From the NCBI GenBank assembly GCA_033439255.1, contig CM065879.1:4780501-4844500 (forward strand): a stretch of 64,000 bases of DNA. The letters are read 5' to 3'. This DNA comes from Hericium rajendrae. Its lineage: Eukaryota; Basidiomycota; Agaricomycetes; Russulales; Hericiaceae. Below the pieces are notes generated by a model. The model had not been told where the DNA came from. It saw only the letters and a list, made by a program, of their open reading frames with translations, and searched no databases. The position numbers and the translations under genes are program-made. Of this stretch, positions 47,545 to 57,068 are shown in pieces (the first letter of the stretch is position 1; each line of letters opens with the position of its first letter).

Positions 47545-48346
47545 CTACACCCTGCTCGCGCGGTACTCGGATGTCTGCGCCTGCGGGAACGCGATGCTGT
47601 CGCGCGGGTAGAGCGTGCCGTGCATGGGGTCCTGCCACGCTTTGTTCGCGATGCAGAAAAGCATGCTCGTGAGGAAGAGCGCGAAGACGAGGATCCAGCC
47701 CATCCAGGCAAAGGCGACGAGCGCGGTCAGGATGCGGCACGTGTGGTACTGGTGGCACCAGCCGAGGTCGCCCCACGTGGACTATGTCATTATCGGTGAG
47801 TGCGAATCGTGCGTGGCTAGCAGGAGTGAGCTTACGGTGGAGATGGGCGACGAGGTCGAGGAGGCGATGGCAGCGCCGACCAGCCAGAAGACGAAGAGGA
47901 TGAAGAGGCTGATCAGTTCGCCAAGGAAGGTGTGCACGAAGCCCTCCTCGCGCCGGTGGGTGATGGTATGGATGCTGTAGTGGGTCTTAGCATTTGTTAT
48001 TTTCACGGCGAAAAAAAATTGACGCACATGAATGGTATCCAGAGCATGGTCATTATCGATGTTGCTACGAGTTCAGCAACGATGGGGTCTGTTGGGCATC
48101 ATCAATAAAGGTCGACTAGGGAGTGAGGCGAAAACGTGCCATAGAAAGGCTCCCCTTGGTTGAGCGGGTCAAAGGGCGACAGATGGGTGGTGTAGTGCAG
48201 TCTGTCTGCGCATAGGCCCAGCAAAACTGCTGAGAACAGCCACTGTGATAACAGAGTCAGCATTTGTTTCTCCTGCTTTCGATGGGACACGACCGACTCA
48301 CCAGAACGACATACAGGAAAATACGGAAGGATCGTACGAAAGCCAT
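47545..48346 (-). CDS. MARVEL-like four-pass membrane protein
   Basis: Small integral membrane protein with the four-helix MARVEL layout, often linked to membrane apposition and sorting; its function in fungi is largely unknown. The start is ATG at 48346 (MAFVRSFRIFLYVVL, first helix, ending at a GTGAGT donor). Then WLFSAVLLGLCADRLHYTTH, a polar loop DPLNQGEPFYGTFSPHSLVD, a helix with TSIITMLWIPF-like residues near 48050, EGFVHTFLGELISLFILFVF and WLVGAAIASS (third helix), WGDLGWCHQYHTCRILTALV and AFAWMGWILVFALFLTSMLF (fourth helix). The cytosolic tail ends QTSEYRASRV with TAG at 47545-47547. Four exons. It sits tail-to-tail with the SDR relic at 46.7-47.3 kb. Confidence 0.78.
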
Positions 48347-50006
48347 TAGAGTCGTGAAAAGCAGGAGGTAGGGTGTGTCAAGGGTTAAGGTGGATTTGCG
48401 GGGACATGAGGCAGGATGGCGCTCATTATATAGGACCGGAGCTCCATGGCAGCGAGAAAAGAGAAATTGGCGTGCCGGGACGTGAAGAGACGCCAACACA
48501 TGTTTTCCACGTGACCGTGTTAGTGCTTCCATGCGACGCTCAGCCTCGACACGCCTCCTCCTCCTGGCCACCCTTCATTCCCGGATCTACGGCTTCCCCT
48601 GCTGGATTACAAGCGCCATCTTCCGATTCGCTGTGGTGAGACCCTGCGCGATTTTCTCGTCTGTTGCATTGGGTGGTCTGATTATAGCTCATCTGGCAGT
48701 GCTCATTTCATCGTCCTTGACGTCAACGTCCCTAGGATGGGCGTCCTAGGCCCACGTACAACGCCGTCGTATCGATCGATGTGTCTTGCGCATGCCGTTT
48801 CGGGGCTCGATGACAGCTTGTTGCTGTGCCTTTAGTCGCTGGACCCACAGCATCATTGACACCTCACGACTAATCTGTGAAAATCCAGCAGGTTCCAAGG
48901 CATGCAGGAGATTCTAAACTTAGCAACGTCAATCCATAGGAAGCACGAACATGCAGTTGTTCTGAATGAATGCCGGGTCCCTTAGAAGCAGACGAGGCTA
49001 TTCGACGTCAATTGCAAGTCCAGTCGGTCGAAGTATGAAAAGACAATGACTAGTATGAGCCTGCCGGGACATCTAGGTAGGTACCTCTCGATATGGAAGA
49101 TACAGAATTACTTGCTTCCTGACTTTCACGGTGAGTTCTGCGATCAATGCCCGGATGCCTGTTCGTACATGCTTTCATTCATTCACTTATTAAATATACG
49201 GGTCGCACAGGCTCTCTTTAGGCCGGAAAGCTTCGTGAACGAGATTTGCCTAGCCTTGTTCGATGGTGACGTCGGCCACGCGACACAAATATCCAGTGCT
49301 TCTGCTGTCCGCCTCCCACCTCGCCTATATTGCACCCCATCCTGAATGAACACGATGTTATTTCTGCATATGCTATGCAACGTTGGACCGGGGCCTGATC
49401 CACTGGGACACATAGGAGCCTGCCGGTGGCACCAATGTGCGGCGTGGAGCAGTTCTTCTTCCGGATGCGCACATGAAGAGCGACTGTCGCCCCACCCACG
49501 AGCTGGTCATCGCATTCGCGACATGGTTCATTACCAGCCTCTATGGCTTCTACGGCGTAGAAACAGAGCCTGCAGCACATGTTCCTGTTTTCTCTCACAT
49601 TCCAGTCCTTTGCGTCGATGATGGTTTCCCGAGTGCTGTGTGCATCTCATGGATTTTCTTGGCGCCGTCGAGTTGTTTAGCAATGGTAACTGGGATAAGG
49701 TTTGCTCCTTTTACCTTACCTGCTTCTTTCCCTTCCGGCAATATCTGATTGCGCCGCATTCAATGCGAGACCCGCAGGTATGAAAATCCCGTCTGTCATC
49801 CGAATCACGAGGGGACGTTCTTCTCGCCTACCGACGACCTTTTGCTTCAATCATGGTGCGCGACCATCGACGTCTATTCGGTCGATGGCTCACCTTGGCG
49901 ATTCGCTTCAACATAGATGCGACACGAAATCAGGACGATCGTGGATTAAAGCATCTCAGTTGCGGTGGTGATCCGTTTCACAAACATAAGAACCAGGTGT
50001 CGCTTC
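48347..50006. other. 1.7-kb region without an intact gene
   Basis: Short ORFs on both strands (49046-49345 plus; 49218-49598 minus) show no recognisable domain. On the minus strand near 49776 a short block reading IFIPAGLALNAAQS resembles a block at about 53140 (ISMFTGLAFNAM), which lies in the same position relative to the SDR relic there. It may be a shared gene fragment. Confidence 0.35.
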
Positions 50007-51301
50007 CTACAATGCACCGTCAGGCAAGAACTTGTTCGTGCCGTTGCTGATAAGGCCGAACCCTCCGTCGACGGCGATCCTTTCACCGGTCATATAGCCC
50101 GACGCCGCACTGGCCAGGTATACGATAGTACCTGCATGACGTCCACCAGTAAGCACCGGCAGCACATACATAAACGCGTGAAACATTGACTGACCGATCA
50201 GCTCCTTCGAGAGTCCCGTGCGCTTGAACGGGACGATCTGGGAGACCGTGTTTGGGATATGCCAGACCCTGCGGGTCGTCCGGGCGAGTCGCGATACTCA
50301 AGGAAAAAATCCACATGTGAACAGACGGCCTTGGGGACGCGAGGGCATCGGGCACGTACCTTGGGAATATGCCTGGCGCAATGACGTTGACGCGGATCCT
50401 GTGGGGAGTCAGTTTGGCCGCGAGGATGCGCGCGATGTGCTCCGCGCCGACCCTCGTGGATATATACCCTGGTGGGATAGCATGGGGGGCGACATAGCTG
50501 CACCGGGAGAAGGACTCACCTGCAAAGTTGAGATGTGGGTTCCAGCTCTGCGTCCCTGAGGCCGTGATGAACACGACAGAGCCTCTGCCGCCGCCCCTCT
50601 GTGCTGCGCGGGCGAGCAAGTGCAAGAACGAGACGGTGAGCGTGTATGGGGCCCAAGAGTTCGTTGCGAGGCAGGCCTTCCAGGTCTCGAGGGGCGGCTC
50701 CTTCAGATTTGCTTGCAGCTTGTCGAGGGGGTCCAGGTATGAAGCAGGTGGACCGAAAATGGACAGGCCGGCCTTGACGTTTCTTATCTGTCAGAATGTT
50801 CGAAAATGGGCTAAGAAGTAACGCACGTTGTTGACCAGAAAATCGAGGGAGTCCTCATACTGCTCAACGAACTTGACGAGTTTATCGACGTCCTCTTGGA
50901 CGGTGATGTCCATAGCGAAGCTGGATGCAAGCGTTAAAGTCGGGTCGGTAATAAAGCTGTATCGGGATAACTCACTGGCGTGCTTTCCCTGGACATATTT
51001 TGTCGAGTCTGGAAACCTCCTCTTCCAATGTGTCCTCCTTACGCCCCACGAGGTAAACTGAATGGCAGGGGTGAGTCCATTTGAAATGAGCCTCCCGAAA
51101 TCATTTATCGTACCTCTAGCGCCGTTGGTGACGAGCCCTTCCGCCATTAGAGCACCCAGGCCACCAGCACCCCCACCTGATCACGGTACGCAACAAGATG
51201 AGCAACAGAAATCACTGGAGAGCAAGATCAAAGATACCTGTGATAAGAGCGACGCTTCCCTCGACGCTAAACATGTTCTCGATCTTAGATGAGCTCGTCA
51301 T
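50007..51301 (-). CDS. Short-chain dehydrogenase/reductase (SDR), classical fold
   Basis: NAD(P)-dependent oxidoreductase of unknown substrate. The start is ATG at 51301 (MTSSSKIENMFSVEGSVALI); exon 1 ends inside the cofactor motif and exon 2 completes it: TGGGAGGLGALMAEGLVTNG (TGxxxGxG). Then VYLVGRKEDTLEEEVSRLDK, a conserved MDITVQEDVDKLVKFVEQYE, DSLDFLVNN plus AGLSIFGPP (NNAG), TNSWAPYTLTVSFLHLLARA, GSVVFITASG (catalytic Ser strand) and GYISTRVGAEHIARILAAKL. In the last, the classical YxxxK is YxxxR: the catalytic lysine is an arginine. RIRVNVIAPGIFP and YMTGERIAVDGGFGLISNGT follow, and the end is PDGAL with TAG at 50007-50009. About six short introns. Two decayed copies flank it at 46.7 and 53.6 kb. 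Confidence 0.85.
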
Positions 51302-52559
51302 TGTTAGAAGATATCTGAGTGCTTGACAGTCGGCGAGTCGACGCAGCGTTTATATACTCCCATCGTTGCCCCATCGGCATGCGACTCGCAACAGAACCCG
51401 AGACCATACATGAGTATTGATTTGACCTGCCAGATGACGCAGTACAGCTGAAACTCCACAGGCTTTGATATCGTCGTAACGAAAATATGGCAGGAGCGGG
51501 CAGTCAGTGCGGGTGCTTTACGAGCGCTAGTCTCGCCCGCAGCTGGCAAGCAACTGGCGGCGCCGTTGTGTCGGTGCTCGTCAGTGCACGTCAATGGCTC
51601 GACGCGGTTTCTCGGAGAGTAGATACTGAATGAAACTTCCTGGTCGAAGGCATCTATGGGCACTTGGCCGTTTGCGATGGAACAGGTAAGTAAAGAAGGT
51701 TAGTGATTGAGAAATGCTTTGGTGCAGGAGACATTCGGCGTGAAGTTCACCTTAGTTCACCACAATGTGTCGGTCACTGACCATCGCGGTTCTAGGTGTC
51801 TGTCACCGGCCAGCATCCATGGGCTCTGATTTGATCCTGCGTCCGTTGATGCTAATAGCTGAGAAGCTTCCAAGGGTTCTAAGCTCAGATTTTTCCGGGC
51901 TCGTGTCTACAAACCGTGTCAAGAAAAATGTTATAGTAAGATGCGCCATCTACTCAACGCCTTCTACTGACCAGGTTACCAACTTGCAGTCCGGAGTCCC
52001 CTTCTATCACAATGCATGCATGTGGATGTCCTGTTCTCATTTCAACTCGACGGTTTACAGCTCGTATCATCTCTGTGAATAAATAAGCTGTGGAAGGGAT
52101 GTTGCTAGCGGAGGAAATTGTTTATGATGGTCGTGATGTTCGGAGTCTGAGCGGAGTTTGACCATCACGCACGGATTGGTCACAGTGACTTTATACATGT
52201 CGTGTCACGGTCTTGCGTTGGGCTTGTGCGTGGACGATGGTCTAGTTGAGGACGTCCGAGTTGGATGTAAAACCGTCATGGCGTGGGCAGTAGAGGTCGT
52301 TGGAAATGGAAATTTTTCACCGGAAGTTTTCTTATATGCACTAATTGCGTTAAACACGAGTGAATAATGCATCTGCAGCTTCTACTGTGGGCCTATCCGA
52401 CTACTCACTAATGACACTAGTTTGGGGCAAAGAATGAGGGATTCTGAGCTCAAAATCCAATGCATTTGCATTAGCACGTGAAAAGATGGTTCACCTGCTG
52501 TATTTCCCTAGTTGTCATTATTCAGCTAACAAAATACCCAGGTTCATCTCCACGGACGA
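51302..52559. other. Upstream region of the SDR gene, no gene recognised
   Basis: About 1.25 kb. ORFs of up to 119 codons on both strands lack domain signal. It carries the SDR promoter. Confidence 0.45.
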
Positions 52560-52999
52560 TGTCGAAGCATGCAGCGCGTCTTAGCAGACCGCCATCGATC
52601 ACGATATGCCGCTCTATCTACCTTGACTATCTTCTTTCACATTATCTATTGTGGAGCGTCTTCCGTCGTCGAATTCCGCCGTGCGTTCAAGGTTTCATTT
52701 TGTCCTACGACGGGACGGATGCCAGGTGAGATCTGCCTTGTCTTCATCATCAAGGACGACGTTAGCGCGCTGCGTATCGCGCAAACCCTAAATGCTTGTA
52801 TGTTTCCGTTACCTCACCCAATTGTATCATGTTCCATTCTGAGCAAATTTCTTCCGCATCTTTCCAGCACCATGTAAGCATACTCATCTCGGAGCTGATC
52901 CAACACGAGAAGGACGAACCCGATGACGGCAACGCGATGTTTGGCTCGTCCTCGCTAGCCTCCGCTGCGCATCTTCCCGATCTTCAAATCTCCGACTAA
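52560..52999 (+). CDS. Possible small spliced gene, unknown
   Basis: Not recognised. An ATG at 52560 starts MSKHAARLSRPPS. Coding-looking pieces follow: IPPCVQGFILSYDGTDAR (ending at an AGGTGAG donor near 52728), EICLVFIIKDDVSALRIAQT (52738-52800), and after a probable intron LISELIQHEKDEPDDGNAMF with GSSSLASAAHLPDLQISD and a stop at 52999. The Ser/Asp-rich tail and splice-like borders suggest a real or recently real gene, but the three pieces do not share a family I know and the junctions are guesses. It could also be a fragment. Confidence 0.3.
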
Positions 53000-53027
53000 T
53001 CTTCCCCCAGGCCGGCGACGATAGCAC

Positions 53028-53249
53028 CTAACGGATCTCGAGGATTTCCCCGGACGTTCCTGGCGCCAGCACAGAGGATGGAGGGTTCACAGCTCCATCT
53101 GCATATCTCGCTTCTATCCATCCTGGCGAGATCCGATTCATCGCATTGAATGCGAGGCCCGTGAACATGGATATCTGGGAGAGAGCGTCCGGATCCGTGC
53201 CCGTATGTATAGCGAAGCACGGCTCTGTGCTTCGCGTGTGTGGACTCAA
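53028..53249 (-). pseudogene. ORF fragment downstream of the SDR relic
   Basis: A 73-codon open stretch containing FTGLAFNAMNRISPGWIEAR and ending SGEILEIR with a stop. It has no start context or family identity. It lies just 3' of the SDR relic on the same strand, and its TGLAFNA block resembles PAGLALNA just 3' of the intact SDR (about 49776). This suggests that a neighbouring gene, or its fragment, was duplicated together with the SDR. Confidence 0.3.
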
Positions 53250-53569
53250 TGGTGCGCCGAGGGATATTGCTTAAGTTGGAGCGCGGATATTGGCGTCGAT
53301 AGGGCCGATAGCGGCCGCGGAACCCCGCGCAGGGATGCGCCGATTGTGACGAAAAGGCTTGGTCCCCGGCTGGCCGTGGACGCGGTTCGCCGTATAGATT
53401 CGCTGGCGCGTCTTTCATTGTGTGTACTTCTGCATTCAAACCAGAACAGAATCAGGTGTGATTTGCATTCCATAAGGTTCACGCTCCATGCAATTGTCGA
53501 ATTATGCATGGAAGTCTCGGTGAGTACTTCGGATTGGTAGGTCGGGAACTGCCGCGCTCTGTGCACTTT

Positions 53570-54154
53570 TCAAGGAAGAACTTCTTGTTCGTGCCTAAAA
53601 AGAGAGTTTCATTGAGGTCGAGCCTCGCATCCATCACATAAGCCGACACTGGCGACAGTGCTGGCTAAATACGCGAGTTCCTGGTGGAGTCGGTCAGCGA
53701 GCTTTGTCGATACGAAGAGTTTAACATTGTTTGACTTTTCGATGAGCTTGAAAGAGTCTCGTCGGCAAGTTCATAGATGTTAGTACCATTTGGGTAGAAA
53801 GTGTTTCTGGCGGTCAAGAGGAGATAAAGAATTTACCTTCCTAATGGTAAACCGCTTTGATACTTTGGGAAGTTCATGAGTGCAAGGACGTTGACATGAA
53901 CCTTGTGAGGGAGCATTTTGACCGCTAAGATATGTGCAATTGTATTGGGGCGCCCATTAATCATGATTTGAGTATTGCTGACGATAAGCACCTCTGGATA
54001 AGCACCTCTGCCATAAGAGAACCCAAGCCTATCCTACCACCTAGAATACAGTTCGCGACGTGATTAGTGGAAAACATCAAAGATAAAGATACACACAAGA
54101 AATCCGCTATGATGACACAAAATTTTCTGCACCTTAAATAAATGAGCTCGTCAT
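53570..54154 (-). pseudogene. Second decayed short-chain dehydrogenase copy with internal deletion
   Basis: Homologous by eye to the intact SDR. It begins with the same start words (ATGACGAGCTCAT at 54154; the intact gene has the same 13 bases), keeps the cofactor exon after an AG acceptor as GGRIGLGSLMAEVL (about 54033), then jumps to AHILAVKMLPHKVHVNVLAL with MNFPK (about 53945-53870), and retains a damaged tail YLASTVAS ... TNKKFFLE-like before a stop near 53570. The central part with NNAG, the catalytic Ser and the YxxxR motif is gone. A 14-bp word (AGAGGTGCTTATCC/G) is tandemly repeated near 54000 at the deletion border. It is on the same strand as the intact copy, 2.3 kb upstream of its start. 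Confidence 0.7.
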
Positions 54155-55463
54155 CAGCAGTATGTCATACTCAAGCCATCGCATGCACTCAGGTCTTGTC
54201 CCTATTCACTGGTACATAGCCTTATGATTCGTTCGTGTCGGAATGTGGATCAATAGATACGGAATAAGCATCATGGACTGTCATGCCAATTATTTGAATT
54301 ACAAGAAAGCCGATAGGACTACTCACAGAGATAGAAGATTTGGAACGAATGCAATGACATACGTGACACAGAGCGGCATGCATACGCCATAGACTTTGAT
54401 GAACCAAAGTCAAGAGCATAACATTATAGAATCTACGACAGCAGACGGGAAGGTCGGCGTCGTGGGCATGAGCGCTTGGGCACCCATTTCAAAAGGCGAG
54501 ACAATACACGAATCGAGCTTGCGGACACACAGTCTGTCAACCGCTGACGCCGGCTCAGAAGCGGCTGTGATCACCAGGCTAAGTGGAGACAATATCATAC
54601 AATCAATAGTCTCCGAGAACACGTATGAGATGAGAAGATACCTTTGGCTTGGGTTGTCGGTCACGACCATACTGAACGAAACAGTTTCCTCGTGAATGGC
54701 CGGGCCGCCACGGTCCTCCTCTCATCATTGGGCCTATCCTGCCGTGCGCCCGCGGAGAAACGGGTTCTATTGTTCTAAATCCAACGTTATCAGATAGACA
54801 GGAGTGATTCTCAAGAGAATTTGCTGAAAGATCCCACTCTATGGGCGACGGTGCGTGTGGGTTAGGAGAAGACAATCTGAGAGCCTGAGTCACGTACGCG
54901 TCGGTCACGGAAGGTGACCATCGTGACTTGACGTGTCTGTCACGAGTTTTCTTGCAGTTCAAGTTGCCATGCAGATTCACTCAGAGTCTACTACGTTCAA
55001 CTCCTTTGCATGTCGACTTTCACAAACTGTTCAACGACGTCCGATATCGTAGGTACTGGATCTAGTCGTATACGCGCATCGAGAGCCAACCAACGATGTG
55101 TATGCAACCAGCCAGGCGCGCATATGCACTTCTTCCTAACTTCCTGATCACTACAGCACCGTACCACGATATGATGCAGCACCACACTTGCGGGAAACGG
55201 AACCATTCATTTGGAAAACGCCGCCAACACCTTCACAGACGTGATGTCACCAAAGCCAGAACTTCCCATGTGTTTGATTAAACCGCTAACTGACATATCA
55301 TATCCGAGCGCCATATCGTACACTAGAACGTTCGCAAATTACATCCAGAAAGTCCTGCAGATGTGTGAGAAGTCAAGCGCTCATCTGTCCGTCCATAATT
55401 AGTCTTTCGCAAGCTAAAAATTCGCCCAGGTTCATTTCCGCGGGATGCGTCGAGACGGACGCT
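54155..55463. other. 1.3-kb non-coding region
   Basis: No supported gene. Short ORFs occur on both strands (54396-54695 plus, 54603-54980 minus) without features. Confidence 0.45.
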
Positions 55464-57068
55464 TTACGCCTCCCCGCTCTTCGCCTCCCCACTTTTCATC
55501 TGCTTCCCCTCCTCCACCTTCCCGTGGTGTCCGCCGAGCTTCCCAACGAGTACCTTCGCCTCGCCCTTCACGCGCTCCAAAAACTTCGGCTTCTGTGCGG
55601 ACGTTTTCCCTCGGACCCAACGCTCGCGCGGCGGCCCGTGTCACTGCTCGTGCGGCGGCCCGTGTCATTGCTCACGGGCGTGGGCTGGGCTTGGGCCTGT
55701 GTATTCGCGGGTTCGGAGGTCCGTGGATGCTGCGGCGGGCGATCCTGCGGGGATGAAGGATGCGCGTCAGCGCGCTGAGATTCGGCCCTATCCACTGCCT
55801 CCCGCCGTATTTCCTCAGAGTCTGGGTCGCTGCCAACGGACGAGTCCGCCATCTCGAAATCGCGGGGTGCATGTCCGTCGCCCAAACCCTGCCAAGTTTT
55901 CCACTCGCGCGGCTGGAGATTCGCCTGAGGGGGACCGTGGCGTACCTGCTCGCCACCCTTCATCTTGTCCTTCGCTGCGTCCTCAGCCTTTTCTTTCACT
56001 TCTTCGGCTTTGACGGCAAGCGGCTTGTCCTGCTTCTGGACATCACCGCTGGGCTGCTGTTGTTGCTGAATCGGCCCACGGTCTTCATCAAGATGGCGCT
56101 CCTCTGCGCCCATTCCGGACTTGAAAGGCGGTACATTGGGCGCCTGTGATACGCCAAAGGGTTCTAGATGATCAAACATTTTCAACATCCAGTTACAGAC
56201 AATGTTTCGGGATATTACCTTGCGCGGCGCCCGTCCGGCCCCCTGTCTCTCCTCAGGAAGCAAGGCTACGCCCGACTCGCTGCGTCCTCCAGGCAACGCT
56301 TCGACGCCGCCCACCTTCTCTGATGGCTGCGTACCGGACTCCTCTTGGGACGATAATGACGCGACAGCCGAGTCGATCTCAGGCATTTTTTCCGTGGCTT
56401 TCTGCGCGGGGGATCCTGGCGTGCTCGTCCCGCTCGATGCTTCCGGACCGGGCCGTGATGCAGGCATCTGCGAACCAGGCGTGCGCTCGTCGGGGAGCAT
56501 GGCGACCCCGGCCTCAGAGGCGGATCCTGGCAGGGAGCCTGCTCCAGCAACGTGCTCGTGGGGCTGCATGCCCGTCTCTTCCTGCGAGGGCAGAGATCTC
56601 TCGTGGGGCCTGTCGTGCTCTGACGCGATGGCGGTATGTGATGTCTCAGACCCAGAGGAGGCTGTAAAGAGATTCAGTGTCTCGAAGGTTGGTCATCAAA
56701 GCATGAAACGCACGGAGATATGGTGCCACAGCCTCCATGATTGGCGTCGGTAAGTATTGGGCCGCCGTCTCCTGCGCGGGAAGTAGCTCCTTCGCCATCT
56801 CGACCACTTCGTGAGCAGCCTTCTTTGTGTCCTCCACCATCGCTGCGCCCAACGCGCTGTCCACCGTATCCTCAGTGGGCTTCTCGCCCGCCGAATCTGC
56901 TGGGAACGCGCCGGGGAACTGCCGGTTGTTGTCGTTGGCGACGGCTCGCAGACCCCCTGTTGCTATCGCTTCCTTCGAGCCGATAGCGTCGGACGGCTGG
57001 TTCGCCCAATCGTCAGCAGCCGTGGTTATGATGGGGTGCCCCAATGAAGGGGGTATTCCTGCGGACAT
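55464..57068 (-). CDS. Low-complexity protein with two internal repeats and a CsbD-like C-terminal segment
   Basis: Function unknown. The start is ATG at 57068 (MSAGIPPSLGHPIITTAADD). A helical segment KKAAHEVVEMAKELLPAQET is followed by AQYLPTPIMEAVAPYL and an intron ending in TTACAG. Then come two copies of a repeat of about 45 residues: SQEETGMQPHEHVAGAGSLP with GSASEAGVAMLPDER, and SQEESGTQPSEKVGGVEALP with GGRSESGVALLPEER. A probable intron (GTAATA...CACAG, about 56150-56210) precedes APNVPPFKSGMGAEERHLDE. The last intron (55593-55675, GTGAGC...CACAG, 83 nt, phase 0) joins QPTP to KPKFLERVKGEAKVLVGKLG, a Lys/Gly-spaced segment resembling the CsbD stress-protein motif (KGxxKxxxGKLxG...EGK). 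The stop is TAA at 55464-55466. No membrane segments. Probably a soluble, disordered, stress-type protein (inference). Confidence 0.65.
55593..55675 (-). repeat. Tandem 24-bp repeat inside the last intron of the CsbD-like gene
   Basis: Two near-identical 24-bp units containing GACACGGGCCGCCGC sit within the 83-nt intron. If the intron is retained the frame stays open for about 25 codons and gives a different C-terminus (…SRSFWSA), so retention would swap the CsbD-like tail for another. Confidence 0.5.

Noticed and set aside
55568-55680. Frameshift at the end of the CsbD-like gene
   Set aside because: A phase-0 intron with GTGAGC donor and CACAG acceptor (55593-55675) restores the frame exactly.
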